NCBI GenBank assembly: GCA_947179485.1
Contig: OX359249.1
Coordinates: 43,076,250 to 43,140,249, forward strand
DNA from: Allacma fusca
Lineage: Eukaryota > Arthropoda > Collembola > Symphypleona > Sminthuridae
DNA: 64,000 bases
Reading direction: 5' to 3'
Position 1 is the first letter of the stretch; the number at the start of each line of letters is the position of its first letter. Of the stretch, positions 47,605-59,094 are shown one piece after another. The translations under genes and the position numbers were made by a program. The notes under the pieces were generated by a model. The model ran no database searches and was not told where the DNA came from. It was given only the letters and a program-made list of their open reading frames with translations.

Positions 47605-49074
47605 ATGGCTAATTTCTTCACGCAGCAAGAATTCGAGGATACACAATTTGACGTAAGTGTTAATTTTATACTAAAAATAAGTTGTTGTATCAGTTAGAAC
47701 ATTGATATCATTAGCTTGCATAATAATATCGTATAGGTTGATAACATACAATACAGCTGATATTATGAAGTTTAAATTGTAATGTTTGTTTATTAGCTAT
47801 TACCTGTTTCATTTTGTTATTATTCAAGAACGGCTCTTCAACAATAGGCGAAGATTTGAAGTCACTGCTGTCCAGCTCTCGACAAGTTGTTAGAGGTAAA
47901 AATTAACTTATTATATTATTTCAATGCTTATACCAGTTATACAATTGCCATTGATTAAAGCGGTCTTCACGCCTTTTACTACAATGAAAAATGAAGCTGA
48001 ACGCAAAATTATTATTCTATTATTCTGTTTCAAACAAATCTCGAACGATGAACATGCCTAATATTAAAAGTCTGAATGTACATGTATACTATAGCATGCA
48101 AAAGTTTTTTTAACAAAAAAGCATTTGGATTTTAATCAAATACATCTGTAGGCGGCTTTACAAATGCATAGTGTGAATTCTGCAGCTTATTTTTGTATTC
48201 CAGAATTAGGAGAATTGCGTGGAATGACGGGACAAATTCTGGAAAAAATACAAACTTTGGAATCCAATGTAACGAGCCATGAGCAGCAGAAAATATTTCC
48301 ACCACCGGAGACAGCAAGTGCAACGGCTCAGGTACAACCATTCTGACTGAGGGTGACACTTATTGTTAGGCTGAAATTTTATTTGCTTATTGTAGCCTTT
48401 TGTATCAATTGTGGACGATCTCGACGTGAAACACTTGATTCTGTCAAAGTCAACCATGAATCAACTCTTGGGCGCAACGACGGAACGTGAGGTGGTGCGA
48501 ATTCTGCTCCTTCATTTCTACGATGTCAAAGTTATTCGAGGCTAAACTTTGAGCGGCAAAACGTGAGCATACAGAACATTACACATTTTTGATTAAACAT
48601 AAGCAGTTCTTTTAAATCCATTTATTGCTATTTTATAGCCGAACTGCCCCAGGTAACCAAACTATCGAAGGAGATGCCGAAGCACCTACCAAAATGATTC
48701 AACCACATTATTTCAAGCTCATTGAGGGTAAACCAACACTATATCTATATATACATCTACAATTAATCCTTCTGTATTGATGTTTCGAATTTAGATACTG
48801 GTATAAAAATGATTAGGAATTGATTGTTTTGTTTTTAGCGGCTGTATTTTTGCTCTTTCCTGTTTCGAAGGAAGTCAAGAAAAGCGATCCTGGTGCCTAT
48901 GAACTTCTTGTGAAAACAAAGAAAACGAATTGCAGGTCTAGTATCACTGCTTTGATACAATATTTTAAGGATCATTACGACACCGATGGTAAAAGGAAGG
49001 CGTCCCCTGGAGCCTCGAAGAATCAGAAAAAACAAAGGCGCCGATGTGAATCCGACTTGGATGGTACCGTGTAA
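47605..49074 (+). CDS. Six-exon gene with coiled coil and BEN-like domain
   Basis: Exons 47605 to 47652, 47829 to 47895, 48204 to 48331, 48396 to 48562, 48639 to 48727 and 48839 to 49074. All junctions are GT-AG and phases agree (0, 1, 0, 2, 1). The product begins MANFFTQQEFED, has a predicted coiled coil (E-L-G-E-L-R-G-M-T-G-Q-I-L-E-K-I), then a region with L-S-K-S-T-M-N-Q-L-L, E-R-E-V-V-R-I-L-L-L-H-F and later Q-P-H-Y-F-K-L-I-E-G that fits the helical pattern of BEN DNA-binding domains, and ends in a basic tail K-N-Q-K-K-Q-R-R-R. One TAA (48543 to 48545) interrupts exon 4 where the frame otherwise continues correctly. The gene is therefore recently dead, or the TAA is an allele or error. 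Divergent from the Tnp2 gene. The BEN call is tentative. Confidence 0.55.
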
Positions 49075-51405
49075 ATGATTATTTATTTTAAGCGGGTCAA
49101 TGTAAACAAATAATTATTACTTAAAGGAAATAAACATTTATCTTGAAACGTCAATCTTGCTGAATATGTAAACCACATGTAATTAAGTGCACAATATGTA
49201 GTGGTAAATCCTAAATACAATTTTATTTAATATTAAAATCATATCAATGAGAAATAGTCATAAGTATGTAGTTGGCACTAATTAATGGGTATACAACAAT
49301 CATTCCTCCAGTAAGTATTCTCACTCATGGTTACGAAGAGTATTCTCCTGGAATGTCACAAAGACAATGCAGTGCAGTTTGTTTGAAGGGTATACAACTG
49401 TGAGGTATTATTATAGCTATCCCAGTGATATCACAAAAGAGTCTAGTATAAGTTTGAAGCGTTCTTCAAAGTATGTTCATGCATATTCTGGTACGCATAA
49501 CTCTTAATACCTAATATGAGAAATTAGCATACCTCAAACTGCATTTTTTAGTATAACATTTTTCAATGCTTACACATGCTTCGACTGTGGTGTGGGCGTC
49601 TTGAAATTAGACTTGATGGATATCCATTTCGCTGTAAAATATTCTTGACATATAGGATTTCATCTTCTAAGTAATCTTTATGACATACGAAAAATGCTCT
49701 GAACAGTAAAATATCAATAACGGGGATTTTGTTTGATTGATTATGATATGATTGATAATGTAAATATCGTTCTGCATGGGTGCTTGTATGGGTACGGTCT
49801 GTATACTTTGGTTTTAATTGTGTTATCTTCTTGTCTGTGTATAGAAAAGTCTAAGAAAGTTTTTTGCTCATTAGTTTCCACTTAAAATGTAAAATATATA
49901 TATTATATCAAAATATACACTGTTTCCCTTTCCAAACAATTACCAAAATACTTACGGGCTAAAATACACATTTTCAACTACAGTACTTGAAAATACTCCA
50001 CATCTCTGCTGACTAATATAATATATGTATATTGATAGCCAATACTCACTTAATTGTTCGAAAGTTTACATTACGCAATGTCATTGTATTCGTTAGTTTT
50101 CCTGTAAACACAATTTTTTACGTTGAAATTTTGGTTTGATCAGGGAGGTTCTCTAATTAGTCATTTTTGATTCAGGGACCATTACATCCAGTATACACGT
50201 CAAAATATTTTAACTTATCAATTACGTATTCAAGAAAATAAATAATTTTAGTGGCTTGCTTTCATATGAGCTCTGAACTACTGAGATATGCCTGTCAAAA
50301 GTTATTGCAGTTTTTCGAAAATCAGGATTGATTCAGTTTTTCAACATTCATTTGAAAATTTTTCATGTGTAATCAAAACAATCACAGTACAACTAGTCCT
50401 GAGTCCTGAGGAAGGAGGCGGGATATTAAATGATTTGTACTAGAAGAAAAAACAATACTAAAATGTTGGTAAAAAAAAGTTAGTCTTTTTAATTATCCCG
50501 GCAAAATTTTGGCTACAATTCTGAAATTTCAGTCGAGGTGTTTTTTTCTTAGAATAATTATTCAACAAATTTAATTTATGTCATTAACGACAGAAACGCG
50601 AGTTGTTTTGAAAATTTGGAATTCTGGCCAACATATGCTATAGAGTCTGAAAATTGTATAACTTACTTCTTCGAAGAAAACTAAGGACATTTTATAGTTT
50701 TATTATGGAATACTGCAGTCAATATTTTCTAGAATTAATCCCTTATTATTTACATAATTTGATCACTTTGACTTTGAATAAATTTTATTCACCCCGCCAG
50801 ATTATATACATTTGTACATCGGCTAAGAGGAGGCAAAAGAGAAGGTTTTGCAGTTTGCACCTTTGCACACATCAGCAGTCAGAGTAAGTATTACATAAAG
50901 TTAGTAATGGTTTTGATGTTGTAGATTCTTTTTGGTTAAACTGCCAAGAAGATCCCTTGAGAGCCATCGTAGAGAAAGTCTCGGAAACTGCCTTTAACGT
51001 ATTTTCCAAACGGTGTACAGATGTGCATTGGTTGGTGCTGCGTATGCATTCTCTCATAAGCGTACCAGTTCACGTAATTTCCGTATTGTTTTTATATTTA
51101 AGATTGCAACACATACTGTCTCTTCAACCAATGCTGTCCTATTAACTAACAATAAGAGGTACCTATTAACTTTAGAAAATTACGCTAGATCAAAGTAATC
51201 CTCAGCAAAGCTGGCGAATTTTCAACTGACTATACTTTGAACTGAAAATGTCGCAGACATTTTCCAGTAATACGAACCTTTAAAATAATATTTAGCCTAA
51301 AACTAAATTATTGGTAGAGGTGTATGCATTTAAGACTAGTAAAGTTACAGTGACACGTGTGATTACATTCGTACACCACATACTACTAGTATACTATGTA
51401 CATAC
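49075..51405. other. Gene-poor stretch with one hAT-like end
   Basis: AAATAC and AAAATACTC words at about 49950 to 50000 end in CCACATCTCTG (complement CAGAGATGTGG, near 50008), a lone terminus. Frames at 50654 to 51198 show no recognisable domain. Confidence 0.4.
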
Positions 51406-51995
51406 ACTAGGATCAGGCGCGTAGCCAGGAATTGGCCAGGGGGGGGGGCAACATTAATTAGAACGTACATATGTAAACTGACACATTCTATGGGAAATCC
51501 AATTCACGAATGTAAAACGCATCAAATTTTGCAAACTGAATTTCATATTTTAAAATTCTCCACGTTTTACGATTCCATCAAATTTGAATGATTTTGGACC
51601 AGATTTTCAATTGGGCTTGATCCGATTTCGGAGTATTTCGAGACCTGGGTTCGCTTCTATCGTTTCAGCTCGTGCTTAACCTACTGTTCCTGTGACACAC
51701 GTCTTTGCTTCGAAAATAAACTGCGGATATCAGGCGTGCTTGACCTTTTCATAATGAAGAATTAAATACAATTCACTAATTTAATAATTATATCCAGCTT
51801 AAAAATTCCCTCGAAGCGATGCGTGTAAGTTACAGAAGCTAAAAGCTTTTAATATGAAAATATTTAAAGCCACTGTTACCATGCTTTTGTTGCCGTTGAA
51901 GTCAAATCGACGAGGCAAAGGTCAAAGTGAAATCGGGATTTTGCAATGCATTCAAATCACCCGCTAAGCAAGGATGAACACAATAAAAATATACT

Positions 51996-53569
51996 CTAGA
52001 ATCACCCAAAACGTCTCTTTATTGAATGGTTTATTACCCATCTATTACCCATTTACTTCCCGTCAAAAGTTGACCCATCCATAATCGCGAAAATCGTATC
52101 GAAATGCTTTTCCAATTCGATAGAAATTTATTGATCTAGAAATCCTTTGCTCTCGCAATGGACAAACATTGCGATACGATTTTCGCGCGTATGGATGGGT
52201 CAATTAATGACGGGAGGAGCCGTGGGCATAGATGGGCGATTTTCTCCCCCTCTGCCTCTTTGTGCGAGGGATGGAATATAGCCTGCTCGCACTCTCCCTC
52301 GTCATCAATCGTGCGACACGTTACGGGTTGTCCTCGTCCTTGCCCTCGTGAGGGGCTACTTTAAAATACACCCCTCTCCCTCGCACTCATGAGGGCCCTC
52401 GTTATTTTATATTACACGTAAATAACCCCCCTACAATTTCCTACAATACCTGTGCCTTCAAATAACTTTTTCGCGGACACTTGGTTAAAATATGACAACT
52501 TCAATATGTGTCGACATTCCCCCCAGTTCTGAACGTACGGAACTTTTGGATAGCTTAGAAAGTTTATAAAATTTCCTACAACCTAGAGTTCAAAACAAAT
52601 TTTAAAAAATTGTTGGTGAAATAAACTACTGTATTCAAAATTGTGCCATTCATTGGTTCAGGTTTTACACAGGTATTTGGGTACAGGTACATATTAAGTT
52701 TCGTGGTTGACATAATTGTAAAAGGTATAAAAAACTTGAAAATTTACAATGTTTTTTCGATTTTGTCCTGAAAATAACGTAAAAAACAAGTTTAAAATTC
52801 TAATTCATCGGTAAAAACTGTCTATCTTCCTTATATTTTAATTGTCGGCAAAATAGAAAACATTCAGTAGTCAAACTACAATATTTTGTTATAAAAGACA
52901 TTTTTGATAGTTTTTGACAATAATTTTTCATTATAATCGATTCCGTAGCTCAGAAAATTACTATTATTGATCAAAGCTGTTTTCTACGTCTCCGGTTAAT
53001 AAAGATTAGTCACAAATAGGTTCCATAACCTCAGACCAGTAGTATTAAATAGTAGGGTCTGAAACAGCATTAATCAAATATAAAGCCCAGGTGCCCTTGT
53101 TTACAAATGACCATGTCTCCCCGACATCCTAAAATGAAATTGTTTTATGGAGTTTAGTATGAGAAATTTTAACCTAAACAAGAGGACCTTTTACTTTTAA
53201 AAATTAAAACTGGGATTTTTGCGCAGGGCCATAAACCATGTACCTAAGACGTTATGAAGTTGGTCTTGCTACAGAACAATATATGCATGATTTTCGCATA
53301 ACGATTAAGGTAAGAGAATGTCATGAGGGCTTACATGTGTACTCTGCCTCCCCCTCTTTCGTTCACATCCTATTCATAGGTCCTCTCCCTCATGTTCATG
53401 AGGGCACCTAAAATCAACGTGTACTCGCCATCACCCTCGCAGTTTGTGAGGGCGAGGACGAGGGAGAGGGCGAGGCATCCCTCAATCCCTCGTGAGGGTG
53501 CCCATGTATGGCCGTGGGTAATAAATCATTCACACGAAACATGCAAACTTCATGGGTGATTCTAGAGTT
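51996..53569. repeat. Interrupted hairpin inside the 2.37 kb element
   Basis: Left arm about 51996 to 52106 (TCTAGAATCACCC, TTGACCCATCCATA, GCGAAAATCGTATCG); right arm 52168 to 52226 plus 53511 to 53569 (CGATACGATTTTCGCG, TATGGATGGGTCAA, GGGTGATTCTAGA). The 1284-bp CCCTCG element split the right arm. Confidence 0.82.
52227..53510. mobile_element. hAT-like element, CCCTCG word family, 1.28 kb, nested
   Basis: Left end CATAGATGGGC, right end complement CATACATGGGC; perfect 8-bp target duplication GCCGTGGG (52219 to 52226 and 53511 to 53518). CCCTCGCCCTC and GAGGGCGAGG words fill both flanks. Confidence 0.94.
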
Positions 53570-53788
53570 ATGCTGTTTATACACAGATATTTACATGGAA
53601 TACTGCATATGTTGAGTTTGGAAGTGATTTTTTTACAAATAAAAAAAATTGTACTGTCAAATCACTAAAAAGGTTTGCATGTCTCGGTATGGACTGATTT
53701 ATTTTAACCTTTTTGAGTGATTTGAGAGTATTTTATTTCGAATGGGGGGGGGGCAATTGCCCCCCCTGGCTACGCGCCTGACTAGGAT

Positions 53789-54622
53789 GATACTAGATGA
53801 ATTTACTACCCTTCCCTAACCGTCTTTGCAAAAAAAATAACGTTACATAGAGGTATAAATATTTATTGAACTATGTAGGCAAAGAGCCTATTCAATACAA
53901 GTGTCCTTTGTACTGCTTCAGGAACTATAAGCTGTCATTAAAGTTTAAAGAGATTATATTTGCTAGTAGTTGGTACACACTGTTTCTACTGTATATGTAA
54001 CTATGATACAGTTAATGCATGTGTAAGTATTAAGCATGTATATCTAACTGTTGGGAAAATATTTCTTGTTGAACTACACACATATGAAACTAATAAGTAA
54101 GATTATTGACTAGATACGTTCGTTAATGGAAATTGTATGTTTACAATCGTGATGATTATGTAATTTCTGAAGCGCGAATAGCAAAGACGCGTTGCACTTT
54201 TCTCTGTAACAGACAGGAAACGCACACCCTATACAACCACATCATACTCTCATTCCTCCGCGCAAAGGTTTTTCCACGGTAATAGACGAGAAAGTAAAGG
54301 CAACTAATTGTAAGACCATCGTTCGAGGCGAAAAAATATTTTTGAAGAAACAATAACAGATTAATTTTATTCGCAAGACTAAGTTGGGGCTGCAGCATTT
54401 CTAGAAAAAATCTGTAGCAAATACAATCAAACATCCAAAAAGTTTGTGCAATAAACTTCCAGTACTCAGCGATTATACAATGAGAAGGTGAGATGCAAAA
54501 CGACATAAGTCCAGTATACAAATTTTACATGGAAAATTAAGAACCTCTCAATCCCAAACGGTTGAGATAAAAATTACAAGCGCGTAATACTTTTAAATCG
54601 CAGAGTAATAACATGCTGTAAG
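53789..54622. other. Spacer, no gene recognised
   Basis: A 121-codon minus frame (54156 to 54521) is Cys- and Phe-rich with no recognisable motif and looks like chance. Confidence 0.35.
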
Positions 54623-54835
54623 CATTGATGGGCACCCTCACGAGGTATGAGTTCTTCCCTCGCCCTCATCCCTCGCCCTCGCCCTCAATTTTTGAGGGAT
54701 GAGGGCGAGTTCCCATCATAAAAGAAGGGCCTCAGCAAATGAGGGCGAGGCATAGCAAAATGTACGTACTAAAACGAGGGCGAGGGTGAGTACTACAAGC
54801 TAGCCCTCACGAAGTTCGAACAGCAGTATTAAATC
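54623..54835. mobile_element. Truncated CCCTCG-family element
   Basis: Begins CATTGATGGGCACCCTCACG, matching the ends of the 52227 element, and continues with CCCTCGCCCTC and GAGGGCGAG words. No right terminus or target duplication found. Confidence 0.7.
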
Positions 54836-55695
54836 CCGCGAGATAATTCTCACATTTCCTCTTTACTGTACCTTTTTCCATAAACGAGTCTGCAGAATTA
54901 GTTCAAGACCTTAAGAATTAGCTAAAGGTCTCAAGAATTAAGTGAAGGTTTGAAGGTCTTAACTGGGTGATACTGAACTAAGGGACTGGATGGGATAACT
55001 ATTTGAGGCATTTGAACATTACAATTTGTGAAACACCTGTACAGTACACGATACGGCTATAAATTAAAATATTCTAAGAACTATTTTTCCAAACTGCAGA
55101 CGATGTAAAATGAACTTCCACCATCCTGGGAATATTCACATACCCCTATGCATGTATGTATATTACTGTGATCAGAAATGTCTTTTCGGTTAAAATTTGA
55201 ACCCATACGGTAATTGTTTTGTACACCATAAAACTACAAACAACAATATTTGGGGGACCCGTATGGAGGATGTATATTGGTTTCTACTCGAGCCATTTTT
55301 GGCTGATCGTTGCAAACTGCAGACAATAGTGATGTAGAATAAAATGAGTATAAAATTCAGCTACATCACCCATTTAAATTTTGACTGATCCATTACCATC
55401 AGATTTTTACTTTAGGAGTTTGTACTCCAAAAGAAAATAGTACTTCTGCCCACCCGTCAGTGACGCATATGTAAATTTATTTAATATTATTGTTTACATA
55501 GAAATTTATTTTCGTAGGAGTGATAAATGATATCACCTCATGTGAATGAAATGAAATTGATTTGACTGTTTTTGCCATTAAAATATACGCGAAGAAGCGA
55601 ATAACCAGACATTCACATTTGTAACTTTTCCTTGGCTGCGCTTTCATGCATTTGGATGGATATTCTGAATATATGCTATAGTAATCCAATTTTGG
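54836..55695. other. Spacer, no gene recognised
   Basis: AT-rich. Contains AAGAATTAG and GAAGGT(T/C)T doublets near 54900 to 54960 only. Confidence 0.3.
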
Positions 55696-55699
55696 TGCC

Positions 55700-55866
55700 A
55701 TGAAAATGCCCAAAATGCCCAACTTGCCCTGCCCAAAATACCCAAAATCAGGGCATTTTCAAAAGCTGACCACATGCCCAGTTTTTGGGCATGTGGGCAG
55801 CCATTTCGGGCATTTTCAGCTGGGCGGGCAAATACTGCAGGGCATTTTCAATCGACATACCCTAGT
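55700..55866. repeat. GCATTTTC word tract, second copy
   Basis: GGGCATTTTC, AATGCCC and TGCCCA words, ending CGACATACCCTAG. Related by its words to the tract at 1.8 kb, but the end sequence is different. Left end not defined. Confidence 0.6.
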
Positions 55867-56343
55867 TGAAATTGATAATACAGTAATATTCTTACAATTA
55901 GTAATAATCTTAAGAATTCCGCAGCGGTATTCTCCAAAGTCCTTACATACAGGTGAGATATTGTTATGTACATACATACATATGCACTCACAAAATCACA
56001 CTGGAAATGGGAATACAAATGTGGAACAAATATTCACAATAATTGTTAATACTTATGAATCCCTCCGAGAAAAATTAACAGATGAGAGTTAGAAGATGTT
56101 GATGAAGATCGTAAACACAAATGTACCTATTGTGAATAAAGGATAGAGTACAGAAATAAGAGGCAATGTGCCTACTGTTAAGGCGCAGTCCATACCTATT
56201 ACTGTAAACCAGCTGCAATAATTTATTACAGCCGGAATCAAAAGAGACATGTATCTATAGGAATGATTGTAATGCAGGTAAAGTCTACGGTGCAACTGAT
56301 ACAGACTCTAAGGAGCACATTGTAAATACAATACACTTGCACG

Positions 56344-57208
56344 CAAAGATGCTAGCCTATCCTACATGTAGGCCTACTTGTAGGCCTATTTATAGGGTGC
56401 GAGCTATTTTCAGAAAAAATTATAGGCAAAATAGGGTGCTCTGGTTTTCGCAGACAAAATGCCTATAAAATAGGAAATGCACGCCTGCATACACGTGGTC
56501 ATATAGGCATATATGTAGGCAGCACGAGAATACGCTTGTATGAAGGCATATATATAGGATATACATATACATAAATATTGTCACATTATGGAAGTCTTAT
56601 CTCAATGCAAACCAAACCGATTTTCAAACGTTGGAATATCAGGCTACTGCAGGGACATCTCAGATTTGCCATTCAAAATAATATCCATAACTAAGTACAT
56701 ATAGGTACATATATTGTATGTGATTGCTCGATGGCTTATACTTACTGTAACGGGGAATACGACCGATCAATACGAGGTTTTACATAATGGATGAGTAACA
56801 TTAATTTTGAGGAAGTACTCACAATCAGTTTGTTTAAAAATATGATGCATATGATAGTAACAAACAATTGCAAGTGTTTGCGAATAATTGTTGCATATGA
56901 GGGATAGCCTAAATTTTGTCTAAACTAATGTTATATGTCGAAAATAAATTTGCTAAAATAAAAACAGCAAAATGTAATTATGAATTTCAATAAAAATCTA
57001 ATTTAATTCTACAGTATAGGATCCCATGTAGGAAGGGGCTAACACTTTCCGTTATCCTATATAGGGAGAAATGTAGGCAGCGGAAAATGCCTACTTGTAG
57101 GCAAGGATATAGGCCCAGCAATTGTACAAATAGGGGAGAAGGAAGGCCCCTCCTAAACTAGATATATAGGTAGGATGTAGGTTAGGCAAAATCAGTTTAG
57201 CATCTTTG
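56344..57208. mobile_element. hAT-like element, TAGGC word family, 865 bp
   Basis: Ends CAAAGATGCTA on both sides; perfect 8-bp target duplication CTTGCACG (56336 to 56343 and 57209 to 57216). TGTAGGCC, TATAGGCA and CCTATAAAATAGG words fill both flanks. Same family as the element at 5818. Confidence 0.94.
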
Positions 57209-57493
57209 CTTGCACGTATAAATAGGATGCACTCCAGCATTCAAAAAAAACTTCTAACTTAGCTGACTGCAGTCATAGCTGGTTTGCAGACAGAAATTTA
57301 GGTTAGGTCCAGGATAAGTTTAGTTAGGTACATAATACTTCTCTAGACTGTCCTCATACAGAAAGAGAAGAGATAGCACCATAAGAGGCAAAGGGTGTGA
57401 TATAAATGCACACATTAGACCGCACTACAATAATATATTTTACCTACAAAGTTACGGAAAGAATAAAATAAAATATTTGCAAGCAATATTTTT

Positions 57494-57632
57494 AATTATA
57501 TTTCAGGACTCGTCCTCTATATTACATGGTAGTAGTCTCCATCTATGCATTGGTCCACGAAATTTAAAGACTTAAAATCTCACTTCTCACTATCCCGCAT
57601 GGTATCACTATTACATCCATAACGGTCATTCT
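57494..57632. repeat. DIRS left inverted terminal repeat
   Basis: Its complement matches 62094 to about 62208 almost perfectly. The outer part (AATTATATTTCAGGACTC) is unique to this end and is copied in the internal complementary region. Confidence 0.9.
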
Positions 57633-57853
57633 CTTCATTTCGTGCATTGCGTCCACACGCTTGATTATTAGCTCAACAGTTTGGTTCCTTCTTCAGATTT
57701 TCAGGTGGTTTTTTGGTGTTAATTAGTGTGAGGGTAAGGGTAAGACTCACATTAATTAACAAGATCTCATTAAACAGACTGATTTTCATTATTTGAAGCC
57801 TTTTTTGTCAGAATTTCTTTCATAGTGGGGTTGGCTTTATTGTCCGCAGAGTC

Positions 57854-59020
57854 ATGGGGAAAAGATCCCGCTCAACCTCTAGTTCATCGGATGATGACAC
57901 GATTGAAAGCCTGAGAAGGCAGGTGAAGTCACTGTCCAAAAAGCTCAAAAAACACTCGGGAAAAACGAAATCACGCAGTCACAGTGACCGCAGTCCGAGA
58001 GGCTCGGCACGGAGACATGCTTCTTATTCCCGTGAAAGGAGCGAGAGTCACGCAAGCAGCGTGCCTCGAAGGCGACAATTACAACACTTCGGCAGGAGAA
58101 GTTTTACCAGGTCGATCTCACCTAGTCGCTCTCGCTCACCAAGAGTTCGGAGGAGCCCTTGCCATGTTCAGCAAAGAACTCTGAGGCATTCAGCAAGTCC
58201 ACGTTACAACTTAACTGAGACTCCTCGGTCCCCGTCTGTTCTTTCCATTCACGCTCCTATAGATCCTGACTTGAATGAGATTCTCGGAACGACAGACCGA
58301 CCAAAGGAAGTAGAGGGAACCCCTATTCCCGAACCGCTTGTAGCAGTTTGGTCTGATCTCATTAAAGATGGCCTGCAAACTGAAAGCTATAATAAGCTAA
58401 TGGACGCACACCCAGTACCGGTAAATTGCAAGGTACTCGATGCGCCAATTCTAAATCCAGAAGTTCAAGCTAGCATAACAAAAAATGCCAAGTTGCTCAA
58501 AAAAGAGGGCTATATGGTTTCTCAGCAAAAACAGTTGTCGGCTGGAATATCTGCCGTTGCTACCGCAATCACGAGCGCTTTGGAACTGAAAGTTACAGAG
58601 TCTGGTAATCTCTCAGCAAAAGTTAAAACGGTTAAGGCTCTAAATGATGCGGGCAGACTTCTTTGTGACTTACAGTGCAAATTATCATTAGCCCGACGAG
58701 CACATATAACTCCCACTCTCAACTTTCTAATGAAGAGCGTGGCAGACCAAACTCCTGCTGATGGTTATTTGTATGGGCAGAATTTCAAAGAGAAAATAGA
58801 AGCTGCCAAAAATATTTCTAAGGTGGGAAAGGAGTTGCGACGTGATAAACCTGGCCCGGCTAATGTTGATAAGGCTAAAGAAACTCACGTCACACCATTT
58901 AAAAGAGCTCCTTTAAACGGGAAACGCCCGCAATACCAGAAGAAACCACTGGCGATGGGCGGGCGTTATCACCGAGACCACCGGAGCCCCAAACGGAGTC
59001 CGCGCCGTCGGCACCATTAA
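57854..59020 (+). CDS. DIRS ORF1, gag-like Ser/Arg-rich protein
   Basis: 388 codons from ATG. Residues 1 to about 110 are a Ser/Arg-rich low-complexity region (R-S-R-S-T-S-S-S-S-D-D-D, many R-S and S-P pairs). The middle, about 150 to 310, is a more ordered helical region with D-P-D-L-N-E-I-L-G. The C-end is basic (R-R-R-H-H). The position fits ORF1 of DIRS elements, thought to coat the RNA. An SR region could also reach splicing speckles, but that is speculation. Confidence 0.85.
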   Translation: MGKRSRSTSSSSDDDTIESLRRQVKSLSKKLKKHSGKTKSRSHSDRSPRGSARRHASYSRERSESHASSVPRRRQLQHFGRRSFTRSISPSRSRSPRVRRSPCHVQQRTLRHSASPRYNLTETPRSPSVLSIHAPIDPDLNEILGTTDRPKEVEGTPIPEPLVAVWSDLIKDGLQTESYNKLMDAHPVPVNCKVLDAPILNPEVQASITKNAKLLKKEGYMVSQQKQLSAGISAVATAITSALELKVTESGNLSAKVKTVKALNDAGRLLCDLQCKLSLARRAHITPTLNFLMKSVADQTPADGYLYGQNFKEKIEAAKNISKVGKELRRDKPGPANVDKAKETHVTPFKRAPLNGKRPQYQKKPLAMGGRYHRDHRSPKRSPRRRHH

Positions 59021-59094
59021 ACGTAAGAACGTACGCTGGCAGATTACAATACTTTACAAATGAATGGAGGGGTTTAACGAGAAGTAAGAATATT

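Larger units (their letters stand above)
51414..53780. mobile_element. hAT-like element with CAGGCGCGTAGCCAGG ends, 2.37 kb
   Basis: 16-bp ends identical, each followed by a G/C homopolymer run; perfect 8-bp target duplication ACTAGGAT (51406 to 51413 and 53781 to 53788). From memory, GCGTAGCCAGG-type ends occur on animal hAT elements of several lineages. No transposase inside. Contains a hairpin and the nested CCCTCG element. Confidence 0.94.

Noticed and set aside
50957-51198. Short plus frames as a transposase piece
   Set aside because: A faint resemblance only; no conserved motif could be pointed to.
54156-54521. 121-codon minus frame
   Set aside because: No motif, no splice support and odd composition; likely chance in a gene-poor stretch.
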